From an uncultured Acidobacteriaceae bacterium (GTDB lineage Bacteria; Acidobacteriota; Terriglobia; Terriglobales; Acidobacteriaceae), in NCBI GenBank assembly GCA_903828675.1, contig CAIKND010000157.1, forward strand, positions 119,345-183,344: DNA of 64,000 bases, read 5' to 3'. The position numbers and the translations under genes were made by a program. Below are positions 10,568 to 19,200 of the stretch, piece after piece. The notes under the pieces are model-generated. The model was not told where the DNA came from and did not search any database. It saw nothing but the letters and a program-made list of their open reading frames with translations. Every line of letters starts with the position of its first letter. Within the stretch, counting starts at the first letter, position 1.

Positions 10568-13500
10568 ATGCTTCTATCGTTTCGATATATCCGAAGGAAA
10601 CAGCTTGCCTCCGCGCTTCTAATCGCCTCTGCGTCTCTCGTTACTTACGCTGGTGCGCAGGATTCCGTGAAGAGCCCCGTCCCTATTGACTTTTCGTATG
10701 CTGGTTACGGGACGGGCAACCACGCGCTTCCAGTCGTAAACGCGGTGCTGATGGTCAAGCCGAGCGGCGGGGACGATACCGCGCTGATTCAGGGTGCCCT
10801 TGACCGAGTCGCATTACGGCCAATCTCTGCTGAGGGATTTCGCGGTGCAGTACTGCTGGCGCCAGGCCGCTTCCGCGTGAAGGGTCAACTCCATTTGCGC
10901 GCCAGCGGTGTTGTTCTGCGAGGCATGGGAGCGGACTCGAGCGGCACTGCGATTGTGGCCGAGGGCATTGGGCGCAGAACGCTGATTGAAATCGGCGCGG
11001 AGAAAGATCCAGCGCTCGATGCGGCCATCGCAGTCGAAGGCGATGTACCTGCGGGCGGGCAACTGCTGCACTTGGCTTCAGTGTCCGGCTTGAGTGTCGG
11101 CGATCATGTTGTGGTCCGCCGCCCCAGCACCGACGAGTGGATCACCGCGCTCGGGATGTCGGGACTGCCGGGCACGTTTGCAAACCAGCGGCTCGATTGG
11201 CGGGCAGGCTCGCATGACCTGGTGTGGGATCGAATTATCACGGCCATTCATCCGCAGAACAATCAGGTCGAGATCGACGCGCCAATCACCACTGCGCTCG
11301 AAACGAAATATGGCGGAGGCACGTTGGCTCGCGTCGCGGGCAATGCACCGCTGGCGCATATTGGTATCGAGAATATGGTTCTCGAAAGCAGTTATGACAA
11401 CACGCGTCCGAAAGATGAAGATCACTCCTGGATCGCCGTTCTTCTGGACCGCGTTGAAGACGCATGGGTGCGCGATGTGACGGCACGGCATTTCGTCAGC
11501 TCAGCGGTGAGGGTCAATCTGCGCGGCCGCCGCATCACCGTTGAGAACTGCCGCAGTGAAGCGCCTATTTCTGAAGGGGGCGGCTACCGGCGTCAGTCGT
11601 TTCTGCTCTACGGGCAGCAGGTGCTAGTGCATCGCTGCCATAGCGGAGCGGGCATGAACGACTTTGCCAGCGGCATGTTGGCAGGAGGCCCGAATGTTTT
11701 TCTCGACTGCGAAGCCTTGGGTTCGCTCGGGGCCAGCGGGTCGTTTGAAGGCTGGTCTTCGGGTGTGCTGTATGAGCAGGTGCATGTTCCCGCCTCGCGG
11801 CTGCAACTGATCATGGATTTTTCTCGCGCGCAGGGCGCCGGGTGGACCGCGGCGAATTCGCTCATCTGGAATTCGACTGCTCTCAGTGTTGAGGCCCTCG
11901 GTCCGCCGGATGCGCGCAACTTTCAAGTGAACTCGGCCAGCCCGCTGTATGAGGCGCAACTGGCTGCGCGCACCGGTTCACATCTAGCGCAATCGCAACC
12001 GTTGCCGGTCGACGCCGCGGAAAGCATCGCAGAGTTTCGTTCGTCCGATGTAAAGACCGTTGCCGAAATTGCGCCTGTCTCTCATCCCGTTCAGATCGTC
12101 AACGGGCGCTTCGTACTCGATGGAAAAGTTCTTTGGGGATCGTCGCAGACTGAAGCCTGGTGGAGAGGCGACACGTCTCTCTACACTGCCGCGGAATCGA
12201 CCGGCTCCAGCGTAACGCGCTTCATGCCCGGCGTTACAGCGCCCGGCGAGACTGAAGATCTGCGTGCGATGGTTGCTCGCCTGAAGAGCCGCAACATCCT
12301 GTCCATTCAGGTAAACCCGGGCCTGTGGTATGAGCATCGCCGCGATTCGCACACCGTGGATCGCCGCGCAGACAGCGACGTGTGGGCGCCATTCTATGAA
12401 GTTCCCTGGGCGCGGAGCGGCAAGGGCATAGCGTGGGACGGGCTGAGCAAGTTCGATCTGTCGCGCTACAACCCGTGGTATTTCGAGCGCGAACGCGAGT
12501 TTGCAAAAGAGGCCAGTGAGGCTGGGCTGATCGTCTTCTACGATCTTTACAATACACACAATGTTCTCGAAATCGGTCCCCACTGGATCGATTACGCATG
12601 GCGTCCCGCAAACAACATCAGCGACACGGGATTGCCAGAGCCGCCTCCCTTCAAGCCGTACGGACGCAACGATGTAGCCAACGAGTTTTACAGCACGGAC
12701 TACGCCCCCCTGCGTGCTTTGCATCGCGCTTACATTTTGCACACGCTGGACGAACTTGGCGATATGCCGAATGTCATCTTCGGTGTTGCGTATCAATATG
12801 CGGGGCCGCTGGAATTTGAACAGTTCTTTCAGGACACGGTACGCGATTGGGAGATGCAACACGGAAAGCAGATTCGCATCGCGCTGACCACAAGCAAGCA
12901 GACCACTGATGCGATTCTTGCCGATCCGGTTCGCTCAAAGCAGATTGCCGTCGTGGATATGCGTTACTGGGAGTACCTTCCCGACGGTTCGCTTTTCGCG
13001 CCCAGGGCAGGCGAAAACCATGCGTTTCGCGAACTCATCTCCAAAGCGTTTCCGGGGTATGGCGACACGCCGCCGCCCACCACGCCGCAGCAGGTCTATC
13101 GCGAAGTGCGTGAGTACAGAGACCGCTTTCCTGGCAAGGTGCTGATGCCGATGGAGGGCGGCGTTGGTCCTATTCCAATTCTGATGGGCGGCGCTGCATC
13201 GCAATCGGGGTTGCAGGCGCGGCCTCCCACGCGTCCCCCCACGGCTCTTGAAGCCGCAACAGCGATGTATCCCGCTCGGCCGGCCACGACGCAGGTGCCC
13301 GCGCCCGTGTCCAGCGAGGACAAGATCGTCAGCCAATTCATTCACACCTACCTCGCCGCCGACTTGATGAACATGTCGCCGAAGGACGGATGGGTGGATG
13401 CGCCGGAACGTACCTGGGTTCTCGCGGGAAATCAGCAGAATCCAGTGCTGATCTATTCGCTCTCGGGCAAGGAAATTACGCTTGCCGCATCCCTGCCAGC

Positions 13501-13639
13501 GAAAACATACAAAGCAATCTGGCTCGATCCCCGCTTAGGAACAGCGCAGGATACGGCCACCGTTGGGGCAGCGGCGCAAACCAGATTCACCAAGCCCGAC
13601 GAGAAAGAGTGGCTGCTATTGTTGCTGCCTCAGGAATAG
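10568..13639 (+). CDS. Secreted two-domain protein: pectate-lyase-like beta-helix plus glycosidase-like region
   Basis: A 1023-aa protein. ATG 10568 leads into a basic and then hydrophobic export signal ending near LVTYAGAQ. Residues about 30-440 look like a right-handed parallel beta-helix of the pectate-lyase-3 type (DDTALIQGALDRVA, GAVLLAPGRFRVKGQLHLR, RITVENCRSEAP). From about residue 520 a second region begins (VLWGSSQTEAWW) with barrel-like strands, including ILSIQVNPGLWYEH, LIVFYDLYNTHN and MPNVIFGVAYQYAGPLEFEQ. I recall this second region as a DUF6298-type module; treat that name as tentative. The protein probably acts on plant or microbial polysaccharide outside the cell. It ends 10 bp before the convergent DUF3999 gene. 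Confidence 0.8.
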   Translation: MLLSFRYIRRKQLASALLIASASLVTYAGAQDSVKSPVPIDFSYAGYGTGNHALPVVNAVLMVKPSGGDDTALIQGALDRVALRPISAEGFRGAVLLAPGRFRVKGQLHLRASGVVLRGMGADSSGTAIVAEGIGRRTLIEIGAEKDPALDAAIAVEGDVPAGGQLLHLASVSGLSVGDHVVVRRPSTDEWITALGMSGLPGTFANQRLDWRAGSHDLVWDRIITAIHPQNNQVEIDAPITTALETKYGGGTLARVAGNAPLAHIGIENMVLESSYDNTRPKDEDHSWIAVLLDRVEDAWVRDVTARHFVSSAVRVNLRGRRITVENCRSEAPISEGGGYRRQSFLLYGQQVLVHRCHSGAGMNDFASGMLAGGPNVFLDCEALGSLGASGSFEGWSSGVLYEQVHVPASRLQLIMDFSRAQGAGWTAANSLIWNSTALSVEALGPPDARNFQVNSASPLYEAQLAARTGSHLAQSQPLPVDAAESIAEFRSSDVKTVAEIAPVSHPVQIVNGRFVLDGKVLWGSSQTEAWWRGDTSLYTAAESTGSSVTRFMPGVTAPGETEDLRAMVARLKSRNILSIQVNPGLWYEHRRDSHTVDRRADSDVWAPFYEVPWARSGKGIAWDGLSKFDLSRYNPWYFEREREFAKEASEAGLIVFYDLYNTHNVLEIGPHWIDYAWRPANNISDTGLPEPPPFKPYGRNDVANEFYSTDYAPLRALHRAYILHTLDELGDMPNVIFGVAYQYAGPLEFEQFFQDTVRDWEMQHGKQIRIALTTSKQTTDAILADPVRSKQIAVVDMRYWEYLPDGSLFAPRAGENHAFRELISKAFPGYGDTPPPTTPQQVYREVREYRDRFPGKVLMPMEGGVGPIPILMGGAASQSGLQARPPTRPPTALEAATAMYPARPATTQVPAPVSSEDKIVSQFIHTYLAADLMNMSPKDGWVDAPERTWVLAGNQQNPVLIYSLSGKEITLAASLPAKTYKAIWLDPRLGTAQDTATVGAAAQTRFTKPDEKEWLLLLLPQE

Positions 13640-13649
13640 TGAGTTTGCA

Positions 13650-14912
13650 CTATGCCGCTGGCGTTGACTTGCTGACCGATCGCAGTGCGATGGTTCCGAG
13701 CAATGCGACCACGGCCACAAGTGCTATCCATAGCAATGCGGGGTGCTTTTCAGTAAACGCGCGCTCATCGGGACGGGGCTGGTAAGCGGGATTTGCCTTC
13801 TCTGGTCCCACCGCAACTTGAGCCGCATCGGCCTTAGCCGCGAAAAGCGTCGCGTAGTCATAACGCGGAGCTGACAGCGCGGAATCGCCGTAATAGAGCA
13901 CGCCGCCGCCGCTTGAGGCCGAGTCAAAACAGAGTTGCCGCTCCAGCATTTGCAGGCGAACGGATTCAAGCTTCAACGGCTCGTCGTCGCCGTTGTCGAT
14001 GGCGATCGTCCACTTCGCCGCCATATCGAAATCCGACGCCGGCGCGTCGATGGAAAGGCGCTCTTCGTCTATCTTGCGCCCGTTCTGCACGCTGTGGATG
14101 CGGAGCAGATTTCCATTCGAAAAGACTGCGGGCTGATGATCGCCTGCTTCCGGCGTTGTCGTAACGGCCGTAACGCGGATAGCCACATCGCGGCTGAACA
14201 TGGCGGGCGTAGCGCCCGGCGCAAAAACTATCCGGTCCACCGGCACGTGAGCGGGGACGGTGAATTCAACAACAGACGAATGGTCCTTCTGCATGATCTG
14301 CGAAGACTCCGCAACGGTCACATAGCTTGGCTGGCTTGCCGGCAGCCGCTCCACCGAGAGTCCCGAGATTTCTTGTGGCGACACCGGTCCCACAATTCGG
14401 AAATGCAGATATTTGAAATCCGATTCCGGTAGATGAAGAACGGTGCTGCGGCCCAGCTTTTGCTTGGTCAAATCGAAGATGGTGTACGACCCGAGCCTGG
14501 TTTCGGCGCTGCCCGCCTGTGCTCGGCTTCCGGTAACATTCACGGTAGCGATGAAGTTCTCTGCTGTTATCGCAAGTTGCAGATCGCTGTAATGCGCTTC
14601 GGGCAACTCCGCATCAAAGACGGTCTGTCCGCCGCGTATGCCCAGGTTTAGCGACGCGATGGTCTTTTCCTGGCCCTGCTCGATGGGGGTCGCCAAGTGC
14701 GTCGCATAAGGCGCTTCCACGCCGTCGCGATAGAGGCGCAGGTCGGCGAGTTGCGGTGCGGCATGGGCAAAGATTCCCGCATCAAGTGCGAGACACGCCT
14801 GCCCCGGCTGCTGCGGAAGATTCTGCACTGTCCGCTGGTAGCGAAAATATCGAATCTCCGGAGACGCCGCAACCAGAAAAAACAGAAGGGCGCCTGAGGC
14901 AAGTTTGATCAC
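13650..14912 (-). CDS. DUF3999 family envelope protein
   Basis: A 420-aa protein with an N-terminal signal (ASGALLFFLVAASPE), a long beta-rich extracytoplasmic region and one C-terminal membrane helix (ALLWIALVAVVALLGTIALR). It matches the DUF3999 pattern of a periplasmic domain tethered by a C-terminal anchor. The start overlaps the stop of the DUF2339 gene by 4 bp (ATGA), so the two are translationally coupled. These families are often neighbours, which suggests a shared membrane complex; the function is unknown. Confidence 0.87.
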   Translation of the reverse strand: MIKLASGALLFFLVAASPEIRYFRYQRTVQNLPQQPGQACLALDAGIFAHAAPQLADLRLYRDGVEAPYATHLATPIEQGQEKTIASLNLGIRGGQTVFDAELPEAHYSDLQLAITAENFIATVNVTGSRAQAGSAETRLGSYTIFDLTKQKLGRSTVLHLPESDFKYLHFRIVGPVSPQEISGLSVERLPASQPSYVTVAESSQIMQKDHSSVVEFTVPAHVPVDRIVFAPGATPAMFSRDVAIRVTAVTTTPEAGDHQPAVFSNGNLLRIHSVQNGRKIDEERLSIDAPASDFDMAAKWTIAIDNGDDEPLKLESVRLQMLERQLCFDSASSGGGVLYYGDSALSAPRYDYATLFAAKADAAQVAVGPEKANPAYQPRPDERAFTEKHPALLWIALVAVVALLGTIALRSVSKSTPAA

Positions 14913-16846
14913 GATTCCCGCTCCTGCGCTTCGTCACTCTGGCGCTCTTCGTGGCTCCGCAAATTGAGCCAGTCGCGCTGATAAACGAAGCTGACCGTAA
15001 GCAGCAGCGCACCCAGACCGAGAAAACTCACGATGCGATAACCCTGGCTTAGTTCGCTCACATCCACAAGAAAGACCTTTCCGATGGACGCCGCCAACAG
15101 CACCAGCGCCTGCCAGCGCAGAAACGCCGAGCGCCGACCCACTCCCGCGCCCAGCAAGATCGCTCCGAAAATCATGAACCAAGCCGAGTAAGTGAACTGC
15201 GCATACATGCGATAATTGGCCTCCTGCTGCCAGTCGCCGCCCGCCCAGCGCAGAGACCACCAGTAGCCGTGGATCTCAAGGCTGATGGCCAGTAGGATAA
15301 GCGCGTTCACCGTCAGCGCCGAAGCAACGGCTAGAGCGGACCAGGGTAGTGAATGGTCCGGATCTGCTTCGCCTTTCGTCTTCCAGGCCACCCAGGCACT
15401 GAAGGCAAACACCGCAATGGCCGCGCAGTATGTTCCGAAGCGCTCGTTGAAAACTGGCGTAGTCGCCGCCGCCGGATTGACCACAAGCAATGCGCCGAGT
15501 CCGAGCGCCAGGCAAAGCGCCGCCAGCACGCGCAGAAGCAATGAATGCACACGGCTTGCCACCCATAGCAGGGCCGCGCCCTCAACGAGCCAACCGATTG
15601 TCAGCCAGCGTCCATGCGCCTTCAGCGGAATTGCGATGGTAAGAAAGACGACCGAGGCAGCCAAATGCAAACCCGAAAGCATAGCGGGGCTTGCATGCAA
15701 CCGACCCTGTTCCGGCAAGCGAAGCAGCAGGAGATAGAAGCCCGCAAACGCCACCGCTAGCCACGGTTGCGCCCAGTCGATTCCAGGCCGGTCGAGCAAC
15801 ACGTAGAATGCGAGAAATGCCAATGCCGCATTGGCAATGGGCAGCAATACCAGCGCCAGGTTATCCCATCCGGAGAAATGCCCATCGTCATCCGCCTTGG
15901 CCTGGAAGAGCCTCGGCGCGAAGGCAAAGATCAGGAAGAAACATGTGATGAAAAAAGCGGTGGGCCAGGCTTGCGCGTCCGTGTAGAACTCAGACCACCA
16001 AGCCAAAACAAAGAGCGCCGTACCAATGAAGGCCCCGAACAGCAGCCGCGACCATGGCCGCAGCGCCACCAGCACCAGAACCGCGATATCAAGCAGCAGC
16101 AGGTAGCTGAAAAGCGCGACCTCGTGGTTCTCCCCTGTCGAAAGCAGCAGTGGTGTACTCAAGCCGCCGACGATGGCATAGAGAGCCAGCAGCTCCGCAT
16201 CCTGCACCCAGGCCATGAAGCCGTTGAACGCGGTCACCGCAATCATCGCCGCAAAGGCTGCATTGGCCGGAAGCAGATGGAAGAGTGAGAAAGCCGCCCA
16301 AAGCGAGAGGTAAAGCACGCCGCTTCCCACAGCTTTCAGTGAATACGAAAAGGCCGCGTAGCCGTGGCTGCGAAAGCGCTCTGACCACGCGATGAGCGCC
16401 GCCCCTGCAAGCAGCCCGATCAGCACTCTGCCCAGCGGTCCGATCCAATGATTGTCGATAGCCAGCTTCAGAAACCAGGCCATGCCGATGAGAACGGCAA
16501 GAATGCCTACGCGGTTGAACCACTGCGAGCCGATGCGGCTTTCAAGCGAGCGGCGGTCGCCGGATGCGGAAAATCCAGAAAAACTCAGGGGCGCGGTTGG
16601 TGTCGGCACAGATGCCTGCGGCTCTGGAACCGCCCGGTCCATCGTATTCAGGCGAAGCGCGGGCGGCGGCATGGGAGGTGGAGGCGCAGGCATCGCCGGA
16701 AGCTCTGTAGCTGGCTCCGGATCCGGACGAGCCGCTGTCGGTTGCAACGCAATGCCCTGACTTTGCAGAGCCTCTTCAAGCCGGCGCACGCGCAAACGCA
16801 ACTCGCCGACCTGTTCTTCAAGACTGCCAGTGAGATCGGGATTCAT
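14909..16846 (-). CDS. DUF2339 polytopic membrane protein
   Basis: A 645-aa protein that starts with a predicted coiled coil (LEEQVGELRLRVRRLEEALQ), followed by a Pro/Ala-rich linker and about twenty hydrophobic helices from near residue 110 to the end. The coiled coil, linker and many-TM layout is that of the DUF2339 family. GSQWFNRVGILAVLIGMAWF is the conserved opening of the membrane part. Its stop overlaps the DUF3999 start by 4 bp. Function unknown; a complex with DUF3999 is inferred from the coupling. Confidence 0.9.
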   Translation of the reverse strand: MNPDLTGSLEEQVGELRLRVRRLEEALQSQGIALQPTAARPDPEPATELPAMPAPPPPMPPPALRLNTMDRAVPEPQASVPTPTAPLSFSGFSASGDRRSLESRIGSQWFNRVGILAVLIGMAWFLKLAIDNHWIGPLGRVLIGLLAGAALIAWSERFRSHGYAAFSYSLKAVGSGVLYLSLWAAFSLFHLLPANAAFAAMIAVTAFNGFMAWVQDAELLALYAIVGGLSTPLLLSTGENHEVALFSYLLLLDIAVLVLVALRPWSRLLFGAFIGTALFVLAWWSEFYTDAQAWPTAFFITCFFLIFAFAPRLFQAKADDDGHFSGWDNLALVLLPIANAALAFLAFYVLLDRPGIDWAQPWLAVAFAGFYLLLLRLPEQGRLHASPAMLSGLHLAASVVFLTIAIPLKAHGRWLTIGWLVEGAALLWVASRVHSLLLRVLAALCLALGLGALLVVNPAAATTPVFNERFGTYCAAIAVFAFSAWVAWKTKGEADPDHSLPWSALAVASALTVNALILLAISLEIHGYWWSLRWAGGDWQQEANYRMYAQFTYSAWFMIFGAILLGAGVGRRSAFLRWQALVLLAASIGKVFLVDVSELSQGYRIVSFLGLGALLLTVSFVYQRDWLNLRSHEERQSDEAQERES

Positions 16847-16895
16847 TGCCGTCCACTCTACATCAAGGGGGGCGGCATTTCCAGCGCAATCCTCG

Positions 16896-18287
16896 TTACG
16901 TCTTTGGTATGCGCTCGCTCTGAATCAGGGGGAAGCGCATGCGGATGGTTGCGCCGCCGCCCTCCCGGTTCAGCGCGCAAAGTTCGCCGTGGTGCAGCCG
17001 CACCGCCCGCTCCGCAATGGCGAGTCCCACGCCGAAACCGCCCGTGTCCGGGCTGCGCGCATAATCTACTCGATAGAATGGCCTGAAGATAGCCGCCAGC
17101 TGGTCCTCGGGAATGCCGGGCCCGTGATCGCTCACTTCGATCTCGGCCTGCCGGTCTCCGCGTACCATGGCCGTCCTCAATCTGATCTCCACTTCAGAAC
17201 CGCTCTCGGTGTAGCGGATTGCGTTGCGCACGATGTTTTCAATGGCCCGGTACAGCAGTTCCTGGTTGCCGTCAATCATGCACTCGTCTTGTGCCTGGAA
17301 GTCCAAGGAGCATTGGCGCTGACGGGCTTCGTATTCAGCGTCGGGAATCATGCGCTCGATTACTGCGTTCAAAGAGACAGGCTTGAAATTCTCAACTCTC
17401 TCCAGCGCCTCCATTGAAGACAGCGTAAGCAATTGGCCGATCAGCAGGTTCAGCCGCCCTGTCTCCCGCTCAATTCGGTCAAGATGCGCTACGGTTATCG
17501 GCTCGGCATCTTCGCGAGCCAGCTCGAGCGCTACGCTGAGCCGCGCCAGGGGCGACCGAAGCTCATGCGAAACGTCGCGCAATAGTAACTTCTGCGCGCC
17601 CACCAGCGACTCCAGGCGTTCCGCCATGTGATTGAAGTCGTGAATCAGGGCGGAGATTTCGTCCTTCTCAAACATGCGCGACTTTGAGACCGGCCACACC
17701 ACTCGAGTACTCAGTTTGCCCATTGCCAGTTCGCGCGCAGCCTTCCTCAGCCGAACGATCGGACGCGTAAACAGCAGCACCAGCACGAACGTTGTGAGGC
17801 CGCCGACAACAATCGCCACCGGGAGCTGCGGAAAAGAGAAATGGCGAAGATCGTCGGTCCAGCTTGGATTCATCGGCACATGCGGGCGGATGAGTAGAAA
17901 CACATAGCGCTTGCCGCTGGCGGATGAAACCGGAACCCTCCAAATGTATTGCTGGCCCACCTGGCTTCCGGTGATGCGGGCAGGAATCTCCGCGTTCGCC
18001 TCTGCGCCCACGATGCTGGCGGCCGCGCACAGATCCTGTCCCGAGGCGTTTTTCAGGGCAACGTATTGTTCAAGGCTGTTGCCGAAGGCAAGCAGACCGC
18101 CACACCCTGCTGTCTCGTAGGCGCTCACGGCTCGTCTTGCATCGTTTTGCAGGCTGCTGTCGAGCGTATCGAACAACATGCGAGGGCTATCGAAATGGCG
18201 CCGCACAATCAACGCCGTCGAGATAACGAAAATGAGGCTCTGCGCAATCCAGAAAATGATGAAAATCTTGAAGAAGAGGCCGCGCAT
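16896..18287 (-). CDS. Sensor histidine kinase, CpxA-like
   Basis: A 463-aa membrane histidine kinase. One N-terminal TM helix (IFIIFWIAQSLIFVISTALI), an extracytoplasmic sensor of about 140 residues and a second TM (VAIVVGGLTTFVLVLLF) are followed by HAMP, a HisKA box (HELRSPLARLSVALELA, phosphorylatable His first) and a HATPase domain with an N-box (NIVRNAIRY) and G-boxes (DHGPGIPED, GGFGVGLAIAE). It lies 3 bp after the response regulator gene, so the two form one operon. The signal is unknown; the CpxA resemblance suggests envelope stress. Confidence 0.95.
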   Translation of the reverse strand: MRGLFFKIFIIFWIAQSLIFVISTALIVRRHFDSPRMLFDTLDSSLQNDARRAVSAYETAGCGGLLAFGNSLEQYVALKNASGQDLCAAASIVGAEANAEIPARITGSQVGQQYIWRVPVSSASGKRYVFLLIRPHVPMNPSWTDDLRHFSFPQLPVAIVVGGLTTFVLVLLFTRPIVRLRKAARELAMGKLSTRVVWPVSKSRMFEKDEISALIHDFNHMAERLESLVGAQKLLLRDVSHELRSPLARLSVALELAREDAEPITVAHLDRIERETGRLNLLIGQLLTLSSMEALERVENFKPVSLNAVIERMIPDAEYEARQRQCSLDFQAQDECMIDGNQELLYRAIENIVRNAIRYTESGSEVEIRLRTAMVRGDRQAEIEVSDHGPGIPEDQLAAIFRPFYRVDYARSPDTGGFGVGLAIAERAVRLHHGELCALNREGGGATIRMRFPLIQSERIPKT

Positions 18288-18290
18288 CGT

Positions 18291-19013
18291 TCAGTCCTTT
18301 GCCTGGTCCGTTGCCACCGGGGGATTGGAGTTCACCGCAAGTTGATAGCCGACCCCGCGAATCGTCTTAACCATGTCTTCCGGCGCGCCCTTGATGCTGA
18401 GCTTTCGTCGCAAACGGCTCACGTGCATATCCAGGCTGCGGTCGAAGGGATGAAACTTCCGCCCAAGCACGTTTTCTGAAATATCCTCGCGCGAAACCAC
18501 CTTGCCCGGCGAGCGCATCAGCGCCTCCAGCAGCGCGAACTCAACATCTGTAAGTTCAATCTTTTTTCCGTCTTGCAATACCGAGCGAGCCGCGAGATTC
18601 AACTCCAGCCCTTCTGCGCGCAGCAGTGTCGGCTCCTGCTTTACCCCGGCGCCGATGGTTCTGCGAAGAATCGCGCGTACCCTCGCCAGCAACTCCCGCG
18701 GATTAAAAGGTTTTGAAAGGTAATCGTCTGCGCCGATCTCCAGGCCTACGATCCGGTCCACGTCTTCGCCGCGCGCCGTCAACAGCAGCACACTGATCGC
18801 AGAGGTCGCGCGTATCCGCCGCAGCACCTCAAAACCATCCAGGCCCGGCAGCATCACGTCCAGCAGGACCAGGGCAAACGGCTTTTCAATCGCCGCCTTC
18901 AGGCCGGTATCGCCCCGATGTACCGAGCTGACGTGGAATCCATATCGACCCATGTACTCGGTCAGCATCGAACAAAGCTCAACGTCATCGTCAATGAGAA
19001 GAATGTCGTCCAC
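18291..19013 (-). CDS. OmpR/PhoB-type response regulator, CpxR-like
   Basis: The receiver domain begins DDILLIDDDVELCSML and has the phospho-acceptor in LVLLDVMLPGLDG; the switch Lys is in YLSKPFNPREL. The C-terminal winged helix (DVEFALLEALMRSPGKVVSR, VSRLRRKLSIKG, IRGVGYQL) is OmpR-type. I choose the GTG at 19013 because AGGG lies 6 nt upstream; a GTG at 19037 follows an in-frame TAA directly and has no ribosome-binding site. The partner kinase follows 3 bp downstream. A GTAAC-N5-GTAAC site upstream of this gene probably gives autoregulation and control of the divergent receptor gene. Confidence 0.94.
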   Translation of the reverse strand: MDDILLIDDDVELCSMLTEYMGRYGFHVSSVHRGDTGLKAAIEKPFALVLLDVMLPGLDGFEVLRRIRATSAISVLLLTARGEDVDRIVGLEIGADDYLSKPFNPRELLARVRAILRRTIGAGVKQEPTLLRAEGLELNLAARSVLQDGKKIELTDVEFALLEALMRSPGKVVSREDISENVLGRKFHPFDRSLDMHVSRLRRKLSIKGAPEDMVKTIRGVGYQLAVNSNPPVATDQAKD

Positions 19014-19077
19014 GCGCGTCCCTATCAACCCTTGCACTTAGCGTACGCCCTGCGCACTGAAACAAACCGCCGGAAAT

Positions 19078-19114
19078 GTAACAAATGGTAACAACCACGG
19101 CGACACTTTGTTAC
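19078..19114. promoter_or_regulatory. Putative response-regulator box, GTAAC-N5-GTAAC
   Basis: GTAAC at 19078-19082 and again at 19088-19092, spaced by 5 nt, match the form of a CpxR box (GTAAA-N5-GTAAA). An inverted GTTAC follows at 19110-19114. The site lies between a CpxR-like regulator and a divergent TonB-type receptor gene. Binding is inferred from the pattern and position only. Confidence 0.5.
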
Positions 19115-19200
19115 ACACCTTTACCCTTTGTGACCGCACCGCCCCCGCCGTGGATGTCTTCTGGATATGTAAGTTCTTGTTCGCGTCGAAAGGATGCATC

